Notes: a model not told the origin generated them from the sequence alone. Positions 34,705 through 46,920 are shown, counted from the stretch's first letter. The stretch is 64,000 nucleotides of DNA from Silvimonas iriomotensis (GCF_014645535.1 NZ_BMLX01000005.1:124001-188000), one strand, 5' to 3'. Program-made: numbers and translations.

Positions 34705-36222
34705 TTATTGGGGCAGCTGGGGTACAGCCAGTTTGGGCTGCGAAACATGCCAGATCAGGTCATTGACCGACACGTGCATCAAGTCGGTAAACATCTTGGG
34801 ATACAGGCCCATGCCGAGCACGGTAATGGCCAGGATCACCAGCACCAGCAATTCGCGCTTGTTTACGTCCTTGAGTTCAGCCACATGGTGATTGGCGACC
34901 TCGCCAAAAATCACGCGCTTGTACATCCACAGGGTATAGGCAGCGCCAAAGACCAGTGTGGTGGCGGCGAAGAAGGCAAACCAGAAGTTAACCTGGATGG
35001 CACCCAGCACCACAAAGAACTCACCCACGAAGCCGGAGGTTGCCGGCAGACCAGAGTTGGCCATGGCAAACAGCATCATGAATGCGGCAAAGATCGGCAT
35101 CTTGTTCACGACACCGCCGTAGTCCGCAATCTTGCGGCTGTGTACGCGGTCGTACATGACACCAATACAGAAGAACATGGCGGCAGAGACGAAACCGTGC
35201 GAGATCATCTGCACGATGGCGCCTTCAACAGCAAACTGGTTCAGTTGTGTACCGCCGGCAAACATGAAGAAGCCCAGGGTCACAAAACCCATGTGCGAGA
35301 TGGACGAATACGCCACCAGCTTTTTCATGTCGGTCTGCACCAGGGCGACCATACCGATGTACACCACCGCGATCAGCGAGAACAGCACGAACACCCAGGC
35401 GTATTCACGGCAGGCATCCGGGGCGATCGGCAGGGCAAACCGCAGGAAACCGTACGCACCCAGCTTCAGGGTAATGGCGGCCAGCACCATGGAACCCCCT
35501 GTCGGCGCTTCAACGTGGGCGTCAGGCAACCAGGTGTGAACCGGCCACATCGGCACCTTCACCGCAAAAGCGAAGAAGAATGCGATCAGCAACAGGCCTT
35601 GCGCAGTCATGGTCAGCGGCACGCGGGCGAAGTCAGCAATCGCGAACGAACCGTTGGTTTGACCGTACAGGTAGATGAAGGCGATCAGCGTCAGCAGCGA
35701 GCCCAGCAGCGTGTACAGGAAGAACTTGATCGATGCATAAACGCGGTTCGGACCACCCCAGATACCGATGATCAGGTACATCGGGATCAGCATGGCTTCG
35801 AAGAACACGTAGAACAGGATCGCATCTTGTGCTGCAAATGCGCCGTTGATCAGACCGGACATGATCAGGAACGACGCCATGTACTGCGCGACGCGCTTTT
35901 CAATGACCTGCCAGCCTGCCAGCACCACCATCAGGGTGGTGAAGGAGTTCAGGATCACGAACCATACGGAGAGGCCATCGACGCCCAGCGCATAGTTGAT
36001 GTTGAACGTTGCAATCCAGGGTTTGAACTCGGTGAACTGCATACCGCCGTTCAGCGTGTCGAAACCGGTGTAAAGCGGAATCGAAACCGCAAACCCCAGC
36101 AGCGCGCCGATCAGGGCCAGCCAGCGCGCAGCTGGTGCCTTGTCATCGCCCCCGGTTGCCAGCACCACCACGCCTGCCAGAATCGGCAGCCAGATCGTGA
36201 GGCTCAGAAGATTACCCGTCAT
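34705..36222 (-). CDS. nuoM: NADH-quinone oxidoreductase subunit M
   Basis: 505 aa, about 14 helices. FYVFFEAMLIPMYLIIGIWG carries the essential helix-5 Glu, and AFAVKVPMWPVHTWLPDAHV carries the helix-7 Lys of the antiporter-like fold. Proton channel subunit between NuoL and NuoN; 50 bases from nuoL. Confidence 0.96.
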   Translation of the reverse strand: MTGNLLSLTIWLPILAGVVVLATGGDDKAPAARWLALIGALLGFAVSIPLYTGFDTLNGGMQFTEFKPWIATFNINYALGVDGLSVWFVILNSFTTLMVVLAGWQVIEKRVAQYMASFLIMSGLINGAFAAQDAILFYVFFEAMLIPMYLIIGIWGGPNRVYASIKFFLYTLLGSLLTLIAFIYLYGQTNGSFAIADFARVPLTMTAQGLLLIAFFFAFAVKVPMWPVHTWLPDAHVEAPTGGSMVLAAITLKLGAYGFLRFALPIAPDACREYAWVFVLFSLIAVVYIGMVALVQTDMKKLVAYSSISHMGFVTLGFFMFAGGTQLNQFAVEGAIVQMISHGFVSAAMFFCIGVMYDRVHSRKIADYGGVVNKMPIFAAFMMLFAMANSGLPATSGFVGEFFVVLGAIQVNFWFAFFAATTLVFGAAYTLWMYKRVIFGEVANHHVAELKDVNKRELLVLVILAITVLGMGLYPKMFTDLMHVSVNDLIWHVSQPKLAVPQLPQ

Positions 36223-36272
36223 AGTCTACCTGCTTGTTTTAATTACTCTGAACTACTCGTATATCAACCAGA

Positions 36273-38318
36273 TCAGTGAGCCAGCGCCGCCAGAGGCACT
36301 GCCAGCCAGACCGTGATCAACACCAGTGCGCCAATAATCATGGCAAACGCATAGTGGTAGATGTAACCGGTCTGGACCCGACGAACCAGGAACGCAAACC
36401 AGCCGGTGATCTTCGCCAGACCGTTGACCACGAGGCCATCGATCAAGAGCGCGTCACCCACCTTCCACAGCACCGTACCAATGGCACGGCCAGCAGCGGC
36501 AAAGACGTTGATGAACAAGAAATCCATGTAGTACTTGTTTTCGAGCAGCTTGTTGATGCCGATCGAGTTGAAGAACTTCTCGCAAGCTGCGGGCAGTTCC
36601 GGCTTGACCATGTAGAACACATAGGACAGCACCACACCGGCGATCGCCAGATAGACCGGCAGACCTGTGAAGGCATGCACCGCCATATCAACCCAGCCGT
36701 GGAATTCGTGCGTCAGTTCTTCCATGGCCGGGTGCGCTTCGGTGTTCACGAACAGCACGCCCTTGAAGAAGTCACCAAACAGCATCGGCTCGATGGCGAT
36801 GGCACCAATGATCACCGACGGAATCGCCAGCAGGATCAGCGGCAGGGTCACCACCCACGGGGACTCGTGCGGCTTGTCGTTCGGGCCCAAACCGTGGTGT
36901 TCACCGTGGTCGTCATGGTCATCGTGATGATCGTGGCCGTGGCCCTTCTGCATCCAGCGTTCCTTGCCGTGGAAGACAAGGAAGTACATGCGGAAGGAGT
37001 AGAACGCAGTCACGAACACACCAGCCACCACTGCAAAGTAGGCAAACCCAGCGCCCGGCAGATGGGAGGCCTTCACGGCATCAATGATCGAATCTTTGGA
37101 GTAGAAACCGGCGAAGAACGGTGTACCGATCAGGGCCAGCGAACCAATCAGCGAGGTGATCCAGGTGATCGGCATGTATTTGCGCAGGCCACCCATGTTG
37201 CGGATGTCCTGATCGTGGTGCATGCCCATGATCACGGAACCGGCGCCAAGGAACAGCAAGGCCTTGAAGAACGCGTGGGTCATCAGGTGGAACAGCGCGA
37301 CGGAGTAAGCCGAAGCACCCAGCGCCACCGTCATGTAACCCAGCTGCGACAGCGTGGAGTACGCGACCACGCGCTTGATGTCGTTCTGGATGATGCCGAG
37401 GAAACCCATGAACAGCGCGGTAATCGCACCGATCACCATCACGAAGTTCAGCGCGGTATCCGACAGTTCAAACAGCGGGGACATACGGCTGACCATGAAG
37501 ATACCGGCGGTCACCATCGTTGCAGCGTGGATCAGCGCGGAAATCGGGGTCGGGCCTTCCATCGAGTCCGGCAGCCATACGTGCAGCGGGAACTGGGCCG
37601 ACTTACCCATGGCACCGATGAACAGCAAGATGCAGGTGAGCGTCATCAGCGACCAGGTGTGGCCAGAGATGATGCTGACGGTTTCATTTTGCAGCGACGG
37701 GGCCTTGGCAAACACGGCGGCGTAATCGAGCGAGCCGAAGTGGAACAGCACCAGACCGATACCCAGCAGGAAACCGAAGTCACCCACGCGGTTGACCAGG
37801 AACGCCTTGAGGTTGGCGAAAATCGCGGTCGGACGCTTGAACCAGAAGCCGATCAGCAGGTACGACACCAGACCCACTGCTTCCCAGCCGAAGAACAGCT
37901 GTACGAAGTTGTTGCTCATGACGAGCATCAGCATCGAGAAGGTAAACAGCGAGATATAGCTGAAGAAGCGGTTGTAGCCCGGATCTTCTTCCATGTAGCC
38001 GATGGTGTAGATGTGCACCATCAGCGACACGAAGGTCACCACGCACATCATCATGGCGGTGAGTTTGTCCACCAGGAAGCCGACGTTGAAGTCGACCCCG
38101 TTGATGGTCATCCAGGTGTACACGGTGCCATTGAAGCTTTCGCCACCGTTGATGAGGTTATTGAGCGTCCAGGCAGAGAGCGCAAACGCCACGGCTACAC
38201 CCGCGATGGTGACGGTATGCGCCACCTTGCGGCTGATCGCCCAGCCAAACAGGCCTGCCACCAGAGCACCGAACAGCGGCGCCAGCGGAATCAGCAGGTA
38301 AATTGTTTTGATATCCAT
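36273..38318 (-). CDS. nuoL: NADH-quinone oxidoreductase subunit L
   Basis: 681 aa, the distal antiporter-like subunit with the long C-terminal lateral helix. Conserved LFFGWEAVGLVSYLLIGFW (helix-5 Glu) and GAMGKSAQFPLHVWLPDSME are present. A His/Asp-rich stretch at about residues 452-475 (GHGHDHHDDHDDHGEHHG) forms a hydrophilic loop; similar loops occur in other betaproteobacterial NuoL proteins, with unknown role, possibly metal binding. Confidence 0.96.
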   Translation of the reverse strand: MDIKTIYLLIPLAPLFGALVAGLFGWAISRKVAHTVTIAGVAVAFALSAWTLNNLINGGESFNGTVYTWMTINGVDFNVGFLVDKLTAMMMCVVTFVSLMVHIYTIGYMEEDPGYNRFFSYISLFTFSMLMLVMSNNFVQLFFGWEAVGLVSYLLIGFWFKRPTAIFANLKAFLVNRVGDFGFLLGIGLVLFHFGSLDYAAVFAKAPSLQNETVSIISGHTWSLMTLTCILLFIGAMGKSAQFPLHVWLPDSMEGPTPISALIHAATMVTAGIFMVSRMSPLFELSDTALNFVMVIGAITALFMGFLGIIQNDIKRVVAYSTLSQLGYMTVALGASAYSVALFHLMTHAFFKALLFLGAGSVIMGMHHDQDIRNMGGLRKYMPITWITSLIGSLALIGTPFFAGFYSKDSIIDAVKASHLPGAGFAYFAVVAGVFVTAFYSFRMYFLVFHGKERWMQKGHGHDHHDDHDDHGEHHGLGPNDKPHESPWVVTLPLILLAIPSVIIGAIAIEPMLFGDFFKGVLFVNTEAHPAMEELTHEFHGWVDMAVHAFTGLPVYLAIAGVVLSYVFYMVKPELPAACEKFFNSIGINKLLENKYYMDFLFINVFAAAGRAIGTVLWKVGDALLIDGLVVNGLAKITGWFAFLVRRVQTGYIYHYAFAMIIGALVLITVWLAVPLAALAH

Positions 38319-38345
38319 TGTTTGAAATCCGGGTTCGCTTGTTCG

Positions 38346-38651
38346 TTAGCCCTTCAGGCTGCCAAGGTCTTCAACATTGATCGAGCGCAGATTACGGAAC
38401 AGCACGACCAGAATCGCGAGGCCGATTGCCGATTCAGCAGCCGCCACCGTGAGAATGAAGAACACGAAAACCTGACCAGAAGCGTCGCCCAGGAACTGGG
38501 AGAACGCCACGAAGTTCATGTTCACTGCCAGCAGCATCAGTTCGATGGCCATCAGGAGCACGATCAGGTTCTTGCGGTTCACGAAGATACCGAACACGGA
38601 GACCGCAAACAGGATCGCCGAGAGCACAAGGTAATGAGTCAGAGTCAGCAC
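38346..38651 (-). CDS. nuoK: NADH-quinone oxidoreductase subunit K
   Basis: 101 aa with three membrane helices and the two buried Glu residues in [16 protein letters not shown] and [13 protein letters not shown] that are essential for proton transfer. The GTG at 38651, with GGAGAG upstream, gives the standard length; a longer frame upstream overlaps nuoJ and is not used. Confidence 0.95.
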   Translation of the reverse strand: MLTLTHYLVLSAILFAVSVFGIFVNRKNLIVLLMAIELMLLAVNMNFVAFSQFLGDASGQVFVFFILTVAAAESAIGLAILVVLFRNLRSINVEDLGSLKG

Positions 38652-38664
38652 GTTGCGCTCTCCA

Positions 38665-39306
38665 TCAAGCGTTCGGTTGTTGTTCGTCAGCAGCAGGCTC
38701 ACCCGCTGTCGGACGCGCTTCGGCATTCATCTTGACGATGCGCACACGATCATCACGCTTGACCGCAATCTGCTGAGCCGGATTCTGGTACTTGGTGTTC
38801 TTGCGCTTGCGCAGGGTCAGGGCGATGGCGGTGATCATACCCACCAGCAGCAATGCAGCAGCCAGCTGGAACGGCAGGAAGTACTGGGTGTAAATCAGGT
38901 TACCCAGCACGCGGGCGTTGTTATAACCCGCAGCCGGTTCCGGCATGTGTGCGCCCGGCAGATCAGCAGCCTTGTGGGTCAGCACCAGGATCATTTCAGC
39001 AACCATGATCACGGCCACGACAACGGCCAGCGGCACGTGTTTCCAGAAGCCCTTGCGCAGTTCCTCAAAGTTGATGTCCAGCATCATCACCACAAAGAGG
39101 AACAGCACCATGACGGCACCGACATAAACCAGCACCAGCGACACGGCAAGGAACTCAGCCTTCATCAGCATCCACAGCATGGCGCCGCTAAAGAACGAGA
39201 GCATGAGGTACAGCGCAGCGTGTACCGGGTTCTTGGCCGTGATGGTTGCCAGACTGGCAAGCAGCAGGACGGCCGAGAAGATGTAGAAAATAACGACAGA
39301 AGTCAT
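38665..39306 (-). CDS. nuoJ: NADH-quinone oxidoreductase subunit J
   Basis: 213 aa with five membrane helices; [19 protein letters not shown] contains the pi-bulge helix typical of NuoJ. The last 45 residues are charged and hydrophilic ([13 protein letters not shown]...), a cytoplasmic tail common in betaproteobacteria. Part of the membrane arm next to the quinone site. Confidence 0.95.
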   Translation of the reverse strand: MTSVVIFYIFSAVLLLASLATITAKNPVHAALYLMLSFFSGAMLWMLMKAEFLAVSLVLVYVGAVMVLFLFVVMMLDINFEELRKGFWKHVPLAVVVAVIMVAEMILVLTHKAADLPGAHMPEPAAGYNNARVLGNLIYTQYFLPFQLAAALLLVGMITAIALTLRKRKNTKYQNPAQQIAVKRDDRVRIVKMNAEARPTAGEPAADEQQPNA

Positions 39307-39329
39307 GACGTTGTTTTATCCCTTGTCGC

Positions 39330-39818
39330 TTAGCGGTAACGGGCGTCGGCCGCCTTGTTGGCCGCGATCTGGGCTTCGTACTTGTCGCCCACCGCCAGCA
39401 GCATCGGCTTGGTGTAATACAGATCGCCACGTTTTTCGCCGTGGTATTCCAGAATGTGGGTTTCCACAATGGCGTCCACCGGACAGGCTTCTTCGCAGAA
39501 ACCGCAGAAGATGCACTTGGTCAGATCGATGTCATAACGGGTGGTACGGCGAGTGCCGTCATCACGCTGGTCAGACTCGATGGTGATCGCCATGGCCGGG
39601 CAGACTGCTTCACACAGTTTGCAGGCAATGCAGCGCTCTTCGCCGTTGGCGTAGCGACGCTGGGCATGCAGGCCACGGAAACGCGGGCTGATCGGGGTCT
39701 TTTCTTCCGGAAACTGCACCGTGATCTTGCGCTGGAAGAAATAACGCCCGGTGAGCATCAGACCCTTGACCAGCTCAACAAGCAGGAAGGTCTTGAAAAA
39801 ATTGGAAATTCTATCCAT
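39330..39818 (-). CDS. nuoI: NADH-quinone oxidoreductase subunit I (2x 4Fe-4S)
   Basis: 162 aa ferredoxin-like subunit. Two complete CxxCxxCxxxCP motifs, [16 protein letters not shown] and [16 protein letters not shown], bind clusters N6a and N6b that pass electrons toward NuoB. Confidence 0.97.
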   Translation of the reverse strand: MDRISNFFKTFLLVELVKGLMLTGRYFFQRKITVQFPEEKTPISPRFRGLHAQRRYANGEERCIACKLCEAVCPAMAITIESDQRDDGTRRTTRYDIDLTKCIFCGFCEEACPVDAIVETHILEYHGEKRGDLYYTKPMLLAVGDKYEAQIAANKAADARYR

Positions 39819-39833
39819 GTCTGTATCCTCGCC

Positions 39834-40925
39834 TTACTTCCACAGCGACAGCGGTGTTTGCATCCACGCGCCGACAACCACAATCCACACCAGCGTAACC
39901 GGGATGAACACTTTCCAGCCCAGACGCATCAACTGGTCATAGCGATAGCGCGGGAAGGTTGCCCGGGCCCACAGGAAGAAGAACAGCATCAGCGCGCACT
40001 TGAGGAACCACCAGATGAAGCTAGGGGCGCCCAGGAACGGCACGCTGGACGGGAACGGCGACAGCCAGCCACCCAGGAACATGACTGTGGCCATGGCCGA
40101 GATCAGAATCATGTTCATGTATTCGGCGAGGAAGAACAGCGCGAAGCTCATGCCCGAGTATTCGATCATGTGGCCAGCCACGATTTCCGATTCGCCTTCG
40201 GTCACGTCAAACGGGGCACGGTTGGTTTCAGCCAGACCCGAGATGAAGTAGATGACGAACAGCGGCAGCAGCGGTAACCAGTTCCACGACAGGATGGAAC
40301 CACCGGCAACGCCATGACCTTGCTGGTTCACGATGTCGGTTACGTTCAGGCTACCGGACACCATCATCACGCCGATCAGCGCAAAGCCCATGGCCAGTTC
40401 GTAAGACACCATCTGCGCCGCGGCACGCATGGCGCCCAGGAACGCATACTTGGAGTTGGACGCCCAGCCGGCAATGATCACGCCGTACACGCCCAGCGAG
40501 GTGATCGCCATGACGTACAGCAGACCAATGTTCACGTCAGCCAGCACCAGACCCGGGAAGAACGGGATCACGGCCCAGGCGGCCAGCGCCGGCATCAGCA
40601 CCAGAATCGGGGCCACAAAAAACAGGCCCTTGCTGGCTGCGGACGGGGCAATGATTTCCTTGAGCAACAGCTTGAGCACGTCGGCAAACGGCTGCAGCAG
40701 ACCCAGCGGACCCACGCGGTTCGGGCCCACGCGGATCTGCATGTAGCCGATCACTTTACGTTCGGCGTAGGTCATGTAGGCCACGCTCAGGATCAGCGGC
40801 ACAGCAATGGCCACGATCTTGAGCAGGGTCCAGACGACGAAAGCAATATCGTAAATCCCCTCAGGACCAATCACCGACGCAAAGGGAGAAAGCAGCCACG
40901 TCAAGAGATGTGTTAACAGTTCCAT
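39834..40925 (-). CDS. nuoH: NADH-quinone oxidoreductase subunit H
   Basis: 363 aa with eight or nine membrane helices. Conserved [20 protein letters not shown] and the acidic-funnel loop [20 protein letters not shown] mark NuoH, which forms the quinone-binding chamber with NuoB and NuoD. Sits 14 bases after nuoG. Confidence 0.97.
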   Translation of the reverse strand: MELLTHLLTWLLSPFASVIGPEGIYDIAFVVWTLLKIVAIAVPLILSVAYMTYAERKVIGYMQIRVGPNRVGPLGLLQPFADVLKLLLKEIIAPSAASKGLFFVAPILVLMPALAAWAVIPFFPGLVLADVNIGLLYVMAITSLGVYGVIIAGWASNSKYAFLGAMRAAAQMVSYELAMGFALIGVMMVSGSLNVTDIVNQQGHGVAGGSILSWNWLPLLPLFVIYFISGLAETNRAPFDVTEGESEIVAGHMIEYSGMSFALFFLAEYMNMILISAMATVMFLGGWLSPFPSSVPFLGAPSFIWWFLKCALMLFFFLWARATFPRYRYDQLMRLGWKVFIPVTLVWIVVVGAWMQTPLSLWK

Positions 40926-40939
40926 TATTGTTATCGCCC

Positions 40940-43243
40940 TTATGCTTTGACGACTTGCAGCGCAGCTGCAGCATCAAGATGACGGGTCAGCGGGTGTGCC
41001 GTGGCAATGCGCACCACATCGTTCAGCAGCGCATCGTCCTGAGCGACCAGCAGTTCAGCTTCACCGCCCTGCACTACCCTGGCCTTCTCGCCAGCAACCA
41101 GACCCAGCTGGGCAATGGTGGCCGCGTTGGCGCGCAGCGTTGCCGCAGCGTGTGCATCTACCGTGGCTTGCAGGCTCGGGGCACGACGGGTCAGTGCATC
41201 AATCTGGTACAGCGGCACTTCAGCCAGACGGGTCAGGCCGGATGCTGCAACAGCCTTCACGTTCACGGCCTTGGCCGGCGCGTTGTTCAGCTTGCCTTCG
41301 ATACCGGCGGAGAGCGCTTCGTCACGCACTTCTTCAGACGAGGCAAACTCGAAGCCTTGCAGGCCCAAGAGGTTACCCAGCACGCGGAACACCTTCCATG
41401 CCGGACGGGTTTCGCCCAGCGGACGCACCACGCCGTTGAAGCTTTGCGGGCGGCTTTCCAGGTTGATGAAGGTACCGGAAGTCTCGGAGAACGGCGACAC
41501 CGGCAGGATCACGTCGGCGTAGTCGTAAGCGCAGGACTGGAACGGCGAGAGCACAACCACCATCTCGGCTTGCTCGACAGCAGCCACGGCCTTCGGTGCG
41601 CTGGCGGTGTCGAAGTCGACTTCCGCGCCCAGCACCACATAGGCTTTCTTCGGTTGGGCAAATGCGTCTGCCATGGTGTTAAAGCCGATCAGCTGAGCGC
41701 CGACGCTGTTGGCGCCGCTGTTCAGGATACCCAGCTTGCCACCGGCCAGTTCAGCGATCGCCGCAACAACCGTATGCAGTTCAGCAGCGCGGGCGCCTTC
41801 GCTACCCAGGCTACCCAGCAATACACCGACTTTCTCGCTGGCCACGAGCGTGGTTGCGATCAGTCTGGCTTGTTCGGAGACAGTAACGCCAGCAGCGTCG
41901 ATATGGGCCGGTACGGCAACACCCTTCTGCTCGGCAACCGACACCAGCACTTCCAGCGCGCCTTCGACCAGTTGGTCCGGGCGAGTCACCACGACACCGT
42001 GCAGGTGGGTCAGCATCTCGTCGTTGTGCGGGTTGACCAGCGACAACTTCATGCCGTGCTTCACGGACTGGCGCAGACGTTGTGCCAGCAGCGGTTGTTC
42101 TTTGCGCAGCGTGGAACCGACCACCAGGATGGCGTCGTTGTCAGCCAGTTCAACAATGCTTTGACCCAGCCATTGCACACCGGCGGTGGCAAATGCGGCA
42201 TCTTGCTGACGCAGGTTGGCCGCGGTGTTCTTCACACCCAGCGCGCCAGCCAGCTTCTTCAAGAGGAACATTTCTTCCAGCGTGGCAGACGGCGAAGCCA
42301 GTGCGGCCACGCTATCCGTGCCGTGCTCTTCGATCACGGACTTCAGGCCGTTGGCCACGTATTCCAGCGCCACGGTCCAGTCTACTTCTTGCCAGGCGCC
42401 GCCTTGCTTGATCAGCGGCTTTTGCAGGCGTTCGTTGCTGCCCAGCGCTTCGTAAGAGAAGCGGTCGCGGTCAGACAGCCAGCATTCGTTGATGCCTTCG
42501 TTTTCCAGCGGCAGAACACGTTTGACCTTGTGATCCTTGACCTGAACGATCAGGTTGGAACCCAGTCCGTCGTGCGCACCTACCGACTTGCGACGCGAGA
42601 GTTCCCACGTCCGGGCAGAGAAGCGGAACGGCTTGGAGGTCAGCGCGCCTACCGGGCACAGATCGATCACGTTGCCGGAGATTTCGGAATTGACGGTCTT
42701 GCCGATGAAGGTCATGACCTCGGTGTGTTCACCACGGCCCGGCATGCCCAGTTCCTGGAAGCCGGCGATTTCTTCGGTGAAACGCACACAACGGCTGCAG
42801 TGAATGCAGCGGGTCATGTCGGTAGAGATCAGCGGACCCAGGTTCTTGTTGGTGACCGAGCGCTTTTCTTCTTCATAGCGGGAACCGGACTGGCCATAAC
42901 CCACAGCCAGATCCTGCAGCTGACATTCACCGCCCTGATCGCAAATCGGGCAATCAAGCGGGTGGTTGATCAGCAGGAATTCCATGACGCCCTTCTGCGC
43001 CTTCACGGCGGAGTCAGAGTGCGTCCACACCTTCATGCCGTCAGTGACGGGCGTTGCACAGGCGGGCAGCGGCTTGGGCGCTTTCTCAACCTGAACAAGG
43101 CACATCCGGCAGTTGGCCGCAATAGACAGCTTCTTGTGGTAGCAGAAGTGCGGGATGTAAACGCCGACCGAATTGGCCGCGTCCATCACGGTGCTGCCAC
43201 CGGGAACCGTCAGTTTGTTACCGTCGATTTCAACTTCCAGCAT
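40940..43243 (-). CDS. nuoG: NADH-quinone oxidoreductase subunit G
   Basis: 767 aa. The N-terminal 2Fe-2S ferredoxin domain has [15 protein letters not shown]; then come [14 protein letters not shown] and the [11 protein letters not shown] clusters, followed by a molybdopterin-oxidoreductase-like domain without a cofactor. It carries electrons within the peripheral arm. Confidence 0.97.
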   Translation of the reverse strand: MLEVEIDGNKLTVPGGSTVMDAANSVGVYIPHFCYHKKLSIAANCRMCLVQVEKAPKPLPACATPVTDGMKVWTHSDSAVKAQKGVMEFLLINHPLDCPICDQGGECQLQDLAVGYGQSGSRYEEEKRSVTNKNLGPLISTDMTRCIHCSRCVRFTEEIAGFQELGMPGRGEHTEVMTFIGKTVNSEISGNVIDLCPVGALTSKPFRFSARTWELSRRKSVGAHDGLGSNLIVQVKDHKVKRVLPLENEGINECWLSDRDRFSYEALGSNERLQKPLIKQGGAWQEVDWTVALEYVANGLKSVIEEHGTDSVAALASPSATLEEMFLLKKLAGALGVKNTAANLRQQDAAFATAGVQWLGQSIVELADNDAILVVGSTLRKEQPLLAQRLRQSVKHGMKLSLVNPHNDEMLTHLHGVVVTRPDQLVEGALEVLVSVAEQKGVAVPAHIDAAGVTVSEQARLIATTLVASEKVGVLLGSLGSEGARAAELHTVVAAIAELAGGKLGILNSGANSVGAQLIGFNTMADAFAQPKKAYVVLGAEVDFDTASAPKAVAAVEQAEMVVVLSPFQSCAYDYADVILPVSPFSETSGTFINLESRPQSFNGVVRPLGETRPAWKVFRVLGNLLGLQGFEFASSEEVRDEALSAGIEGKLNNAPAKAVNVKAVAASGLTRLAEVPLYQIDALTRRAPSLQATVDAHAAATLRANAATIAQLGLVAGEKARVVQGGEAELLVAQDDALLNDVVRIATAHPLTRHLDAAAALQVVKA

Positions 43244-43303
43244 ATCGAGCGATCCAGTTTATTCTCAAATAGTCTTCAGCAAGGCAAGGTTTGATCGGTC
43301 AGA

Positions 43304-44593
43304 TCAGTAACCCGGAGCAATACAGCGCTTGTTCTCAATGTGATATTCGAACTCGCTGCGGAAATGCTTGAGCATGCCCTGCACCGGCATCACGGCGGCG
43401 TCGCCCAGCGCACAAATCGTACGGCCGGCGATGTTGCCACCCACGTCCAGCAAGAGGTCCAGATCTTCCGGACGGCCCTGGCCGTGTTCGATGCGGTGAA
43501 TCACGCGGTACAGCCAGCCAGTGCCTTCACGGCACGGCGTACATTGACCGCACGACTCTTCAAAGTAGAAATACGACAGACGCTCCAGCGCCTTGACCAT
43601 GCAGGTGTCTTCGTCCATGACGATCACCGCGCCGGAGCCGAGCATGGAACCGGCCTTGGAGATCGCATCGAAATCCATGGTCGTGTTCATCATGATCTCT
43701 GCCGGCAGTACCGGTGCGGACGAACCACCCGGGATCACCGCCTTGAGCTTCTTGCCGTTACGCATGCCGCCAGCCAGTTCCAGCAGTTCAGAGAACGGCA
43801 TGCCCAGCGGTACTTCGTAGTTGCCAGGACGGTTCACGTGACCGGAAATGGAGAACAGCTTGGTACCGCCATTGTTGGGCTTGCCCAGTTCCAGGAACTT
43901 CTGGCCGCCGTTGCGGACAATGTACGGCACCGAGGCGTAGGTCTCGGTATTGTTGATGGTGGTCGGCTTGCCATACAGACCAAAGCTGGCCGGGAACGGC
44001 GGCTTGAAGCGCGGCTGGCCTTTCTTGCCTTCCAGCGATTCGAGCAACGCGGTTTCTTCGCCACAGATGTAGGCGCCGTAGCCGTGGTGTGCGTGCAGTT
44101 CAAAGTCGAAACCGCCACCCAGGATGTTGTTGCCCAGAAAGCCGGCCTTGCGGGCTTCTTCCAGCGCTTCTTCAAAGCGCAGGTAGGCTTCGAACACCTC
44201 ACCGTGGATGTAGTTGTAACCGACGGTGGCGCCCATGGTGAACCCGCCGATGATCATGCCTTCGATCAGCGCGTGCGGGTTGTACATGATGATGTCCAGG
44301 TCCTTGAATGTACCCGGTTCGCCTTCGTCGGTATTGCAGACCAGGTACTTTTGACCCGGGAAGCTGCGCGGCATGAAAGACCACTTCAGGCCGGTCGGGA
44401 AACCCGCACCGCCGCGGCCACGCAGGGCCGAGGTCTTCATTTCCGCGATGACGGCATCTTGCGTCATCTTTTCATTGACGATCTTTTGCAGCGCGGCGTA
44501 ACCACCACGCTTTACGTATTCTTCGAGACGCCAGCTATCAGGATTCTCGAAATCGACGTCCTCAAACACGACGCCTTTGACGAAAGTTGCCAT
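43304..44593 (-). CDS. nuoF: NADH-quinone oxidoreductase subunit F (NADH/FMN binding)
   Basis: 429 aa. The glycine-rich NADH/FMN site [13 protein letters not shown] and the [14 protein letters not shown] segment lie in the first half; the 4Fe-4S motif [15 protein letters not shown] lies near residue 350. This is where NADH is oxidised. It directly abuts nuoE. Confidence 0.97.
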   Translation of the reverse strand: MATFVKGVVFEDVDFENPDSWRLEEYVKRGGYAALQKIVNEKMTQDAVIAEMKTSALRGRGGAGFPTGLKWSFMPRSFPGQKYLVCNTDEGEPGTFKDLDIIMYNPHALIEGMIIGGFTMGATVGYNYIHGEVFEAYLRFEEALEEARKAGFLGNNILGGGFDFELHAHHGYGAYICGEETALLESLEGKKGQPRFKPPFPASFGLYGKPTTINNTETYASVPYIVRNGGQKFLELGKPNNGGTKLFSISGHVNRPGNYEVPLGMPFSELLELAGGMRNGKKLKAVIPGGSSAPVLPAEIMMNTTMDFDAISKAGSMLGSGAVIVMDEDTCMVKALERLSYFYFEESCGQCTPCREGTGWLYRVIHRIEHGQGRPEDLDLLLDVGGNIAGRTICALGDAAVMPVQGMLKHFRSEFEYHIENKRCIAPGY

Positions 44594-45067
44594 TTATTCG
44601 AGCTCCGCCAGTTTCTTGTCGATTGCTTCAGGCGTCATGTGCTTGCACATGCTGTGGTTGTTGTGGAGCAGCACCGGGGCGTAACCGCAGGCACCCATGC
44701 ACTCCCCTTCCATCAGCGTGAACTTGCCGTCCGCAGTGGTTTCGCCGTAACCAATACCCAGTTTTTGTTGCAGGTATTTGCCAGCGTCGGCACCACCCGA
44801 CAAAGCACAGGGCAGATTGGTACACACAGTGATCTTGTGCTTGCCGATCGGCTTGAGCTGGAACATGTTGTAGAACGTGGCCATTTCATACGCAGCGACC
44901 GGAGGTTGCTCCAGGTAATGCGCAATGAATTCAATGGTCTCGTTGGACAACCAGCCCTTTTCAATCTGGGCGATACGCAGCGCGGACATGAGCGCCGAAC
45001 GCTTTCTGTCGGCCGGATACTTGGTCAGTTCACGGTCGATCTGCGCGAGGGATTCCGGGGACAACAT
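44594..45067 (-). CDS. nuoE: NADH-quinone oxidoreductase subunit E (2Fe-2S)
   Basis: 157 aa thioredoxin-like ferredoxin. The four cluster Cys lie in VCTNLPCALSGG and EGECMGACGYAPV. It partners NuoF in the NADH dehydrogenase module. Its ATG overlaps the nuoD stop by one base, indicating translational coupling. Confidence 0.97.
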   Translation of the reverse strand: MLSPESLAQIDRELTKYPADRKRSALMSALRIAQIEKGWLSNETIEFIAHYLEQPPVAAYEMATFYNMFQLKPIGKHKITVCTNLPCALSGGADAGKYLQQKLGIGYGETTADGKFTLMEGECMGACGYAPVLLHNNHSMCKHMTPEAIDKKLAELE

Positions 45068-46323
45068 CAGCGATCCACCTCACCAAATACGATATCTTGC
45101 GTGCCGATAATGGCCACGACGTCAGAGAGCATGTGACCGCGCGACATTTCGTCGAGCGCGGACAAATGCACGTAACCCGGCGCACGGATCTTCATGCGGT
45201 ACGGCTTGTTGGCGCCATCCGAAACCATGTAGATACCAAACTCGCCCTTCGGGTGTTCCACGGCGGCATAGGCTTCGCCGGCCGGCACGTGCATGCCTTC
45301 AGTAAACAGCTTGAAGTGGTGGATCAGCTCTTCCATGTTGCTCTTCATGCCAACACGGGACGGCGGCGCCACCTTGAAGTTGTCGGTAATGACCGGGCCC
45401 TGATTGGCGCGCAGCCAGGCAATACATTGCTTGATGATGCGGTTGGACTGGCGCATTTCTTCAACACGCACCAGATAACGGTCATAACAGTCACCGTTCT
45501 TGCCGACCGGAATATCAAAATCGAGCTTGTCGTAGACTTCGTAGGGCTGCTTCTTGCGCAGATCCCACTCGATACCCGAACCACGCAGCATGGCGCCCGT
45601 CAGACCCAGCGCCATGGCGCGTTCCGGCGAAACCACACCGATCCCGACGGTACGCTGCTTCCAGATACGGTTATCGGTCAGCAGGGTTTCGTATTCGTCG
45701 ACATAGGTCGGGAAACGGTTGGTGAAGTCTTCGATGAAATCGAGCATCGAGCCTTCGCGGTTTTCGTTCAGGCGCTTGATGGCGGCAGCGTTACGCACCT
45801 TGGAGGCCTGGTACTTCGGCATCTCTTCAGGCAGATCGCGGTAAACGCCGCCCGGACGGTAGTAAGCGGCGTGCATACGGGCGCCAGAGACGGCCTCGTA
45901 GCAATCCATCAGGTCTTCGCGTTCGCGGAAGGCGTACAGGAAGATGGTCATCGCGCCGCAGTCCAGACCGTGCGCGCCGATCCACATCAGGTGATTCAGA
46001 ATCCGGGTGATTTCATCGAACATCACGCGGATGTACTGCGCACGCAGCGGCACTTCCAGACCCAGCAGGCGTTCGATTGCCATGCAGTAGGCGTGCTCGT
46101 TGGACATCATCGACACATAGTCGAGACGGTCCATATACGGCAGCGCTTGCAGGAAAGTCTTGTATTCAGCCAGCTTTTCGGTACCGCGGTGCAGCAGGCC
46201 GATGTGCGGGTCAGCACGCTCAACCACTTCACCGTCCAGCTCCAGCACCAGACGCAGCACGCCGTGCGCGGCCGGGTGTTGCGGACCGAAGTTCAGGGTG
46301 TAATTACGGATTTCAGACGCCAC
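45067..46323 (-). CDS. nuoD: NADH-quinone oxidoreductase subunit D
   Basis: 418 aa, related to the large subunit of NiFe hydrogenases but lacking the metal Cys. [20 protein letters not shown] near the N terminus contains the His pair of the quinone site. Overlaps the end of nuoC by 11 bases. Confidence 0.97.
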   Translation of the reverse strand: MASEIRNYTLNFGPQHPAAHGVLRLVLELDGEVVERADPHIGLLHRGTEKLAEYKTFLQALPYMDRLDYVSMMSNEHAYCMAIERLLGLEVPLRAQYIRVMFDEITRILNHLMWIGAHGLDCGAMTIFLYAFREREDLMDCYEAVSGARMHAAYYRPGGVYRDLPEEMPKYQASKVRNAAAIKRLNENREGSMLDFIEDFTNRFPTYVDEYETLLTDNRIWKQRTVGIGVVSPERAMALGLTGAMLRGSGIEWDLRKKQPYEVYDKLDFDIPVGKNGDCYDRYLVRVEEMRQSNRIIKQCIAWLRANQGPVITDNFKVAPPSRVGMKSNMEELIHHFKLFTEGMHVPAGEAYAAVEHPKGEFGIYMVSDGANKPYRMKIRAPGYVHLSALDEMSRGHMLSDVVAIIGTQDIVFGEVDR

Positions 46324-46912
46324 CGTAGTTCTCCTCGCGAATGATGCGCGGTACGGTTTCGCGCGGTTCGATGGTGACCGGTTGGTAGATCACGCGGGAT
46401 TGTTCCGGGTCGTAGCGCATTTCGACATAGCCCGACAGCGGGAAGTCCTTGCGGAACGGGTGGCCGACAAAACCATAGTCAGTCAGGATACGGCGCAGAT
46501 CCGGGTGGCCTTGATAGATGATGCCGTACAGGTCGAACGACTCACGCTCGAACCAGTTCACGGCCGGCCAGATGTCGATCAGCGAATCAATCACCGGGAA
46601 ATCATCATCGGCACAGAAAGTGCGCAGACGCAGACGGGTGTTGTGGGTGTAGGACAACAGGTGCGCTACAGAGGCGAAACGCAGGCCGGACCACTGGCCA
46701 TCGCCGTAGGCGCTGTAATCCACACCAGCCACGTCCACACAGGCTTCAAAGCGCAGGTCGGCGTGATCACGCAGCAAGGTTGCCGCTTCAATCAGCTTGG
46801 CCGCCGGCACTTCCAGGGTAACTTCATCGAGCGCCAGGGTGAGCTTGCCAATGCGCTCGTCACCCAGTACGCGCTTGATGTCATCAATCAGTTGATTCAG
46901 TGTTTTTGCCAC
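46313..46912 (-). CDS. nuoC: NADH-quinone oxidoreductase subunit C
   Basis: 199 aa, the 30-kDa subunit. [20 protein letters not shown] and [20 protein letters not shown] are the family signatures. It is separate from nuoD here, unlike the fused NuoCD of E. coli. Confidence 0.97.
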   Translation of the reverse strand: MAKTLNQLIDDIKRVLGDERIGKLTLALDEVTLEVPAAKLIEAATLLRDHADLRFEACVDVAGVDYSAYGDGQWSGLRFASVAHLLSYTHNTRLRLRTFCADDDFPVIDSLIDIWPAVNWFERESFDLYGIIYQGHPDLRRILTDYGFVGHPFRKDFPLSGYVEMRYDPEQSRVIYQPVTIEPRETVPRIIREENYGGV

Positions 46913-46920
46913 GACTCACC

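Noticed and set aside
36276-38735. An 819-codon His/Gln/Arg-rich frame opposite nuoL and nuoK
   Set aside because: Mirror image of membrane-helix codons in NuoL; no homology expected.
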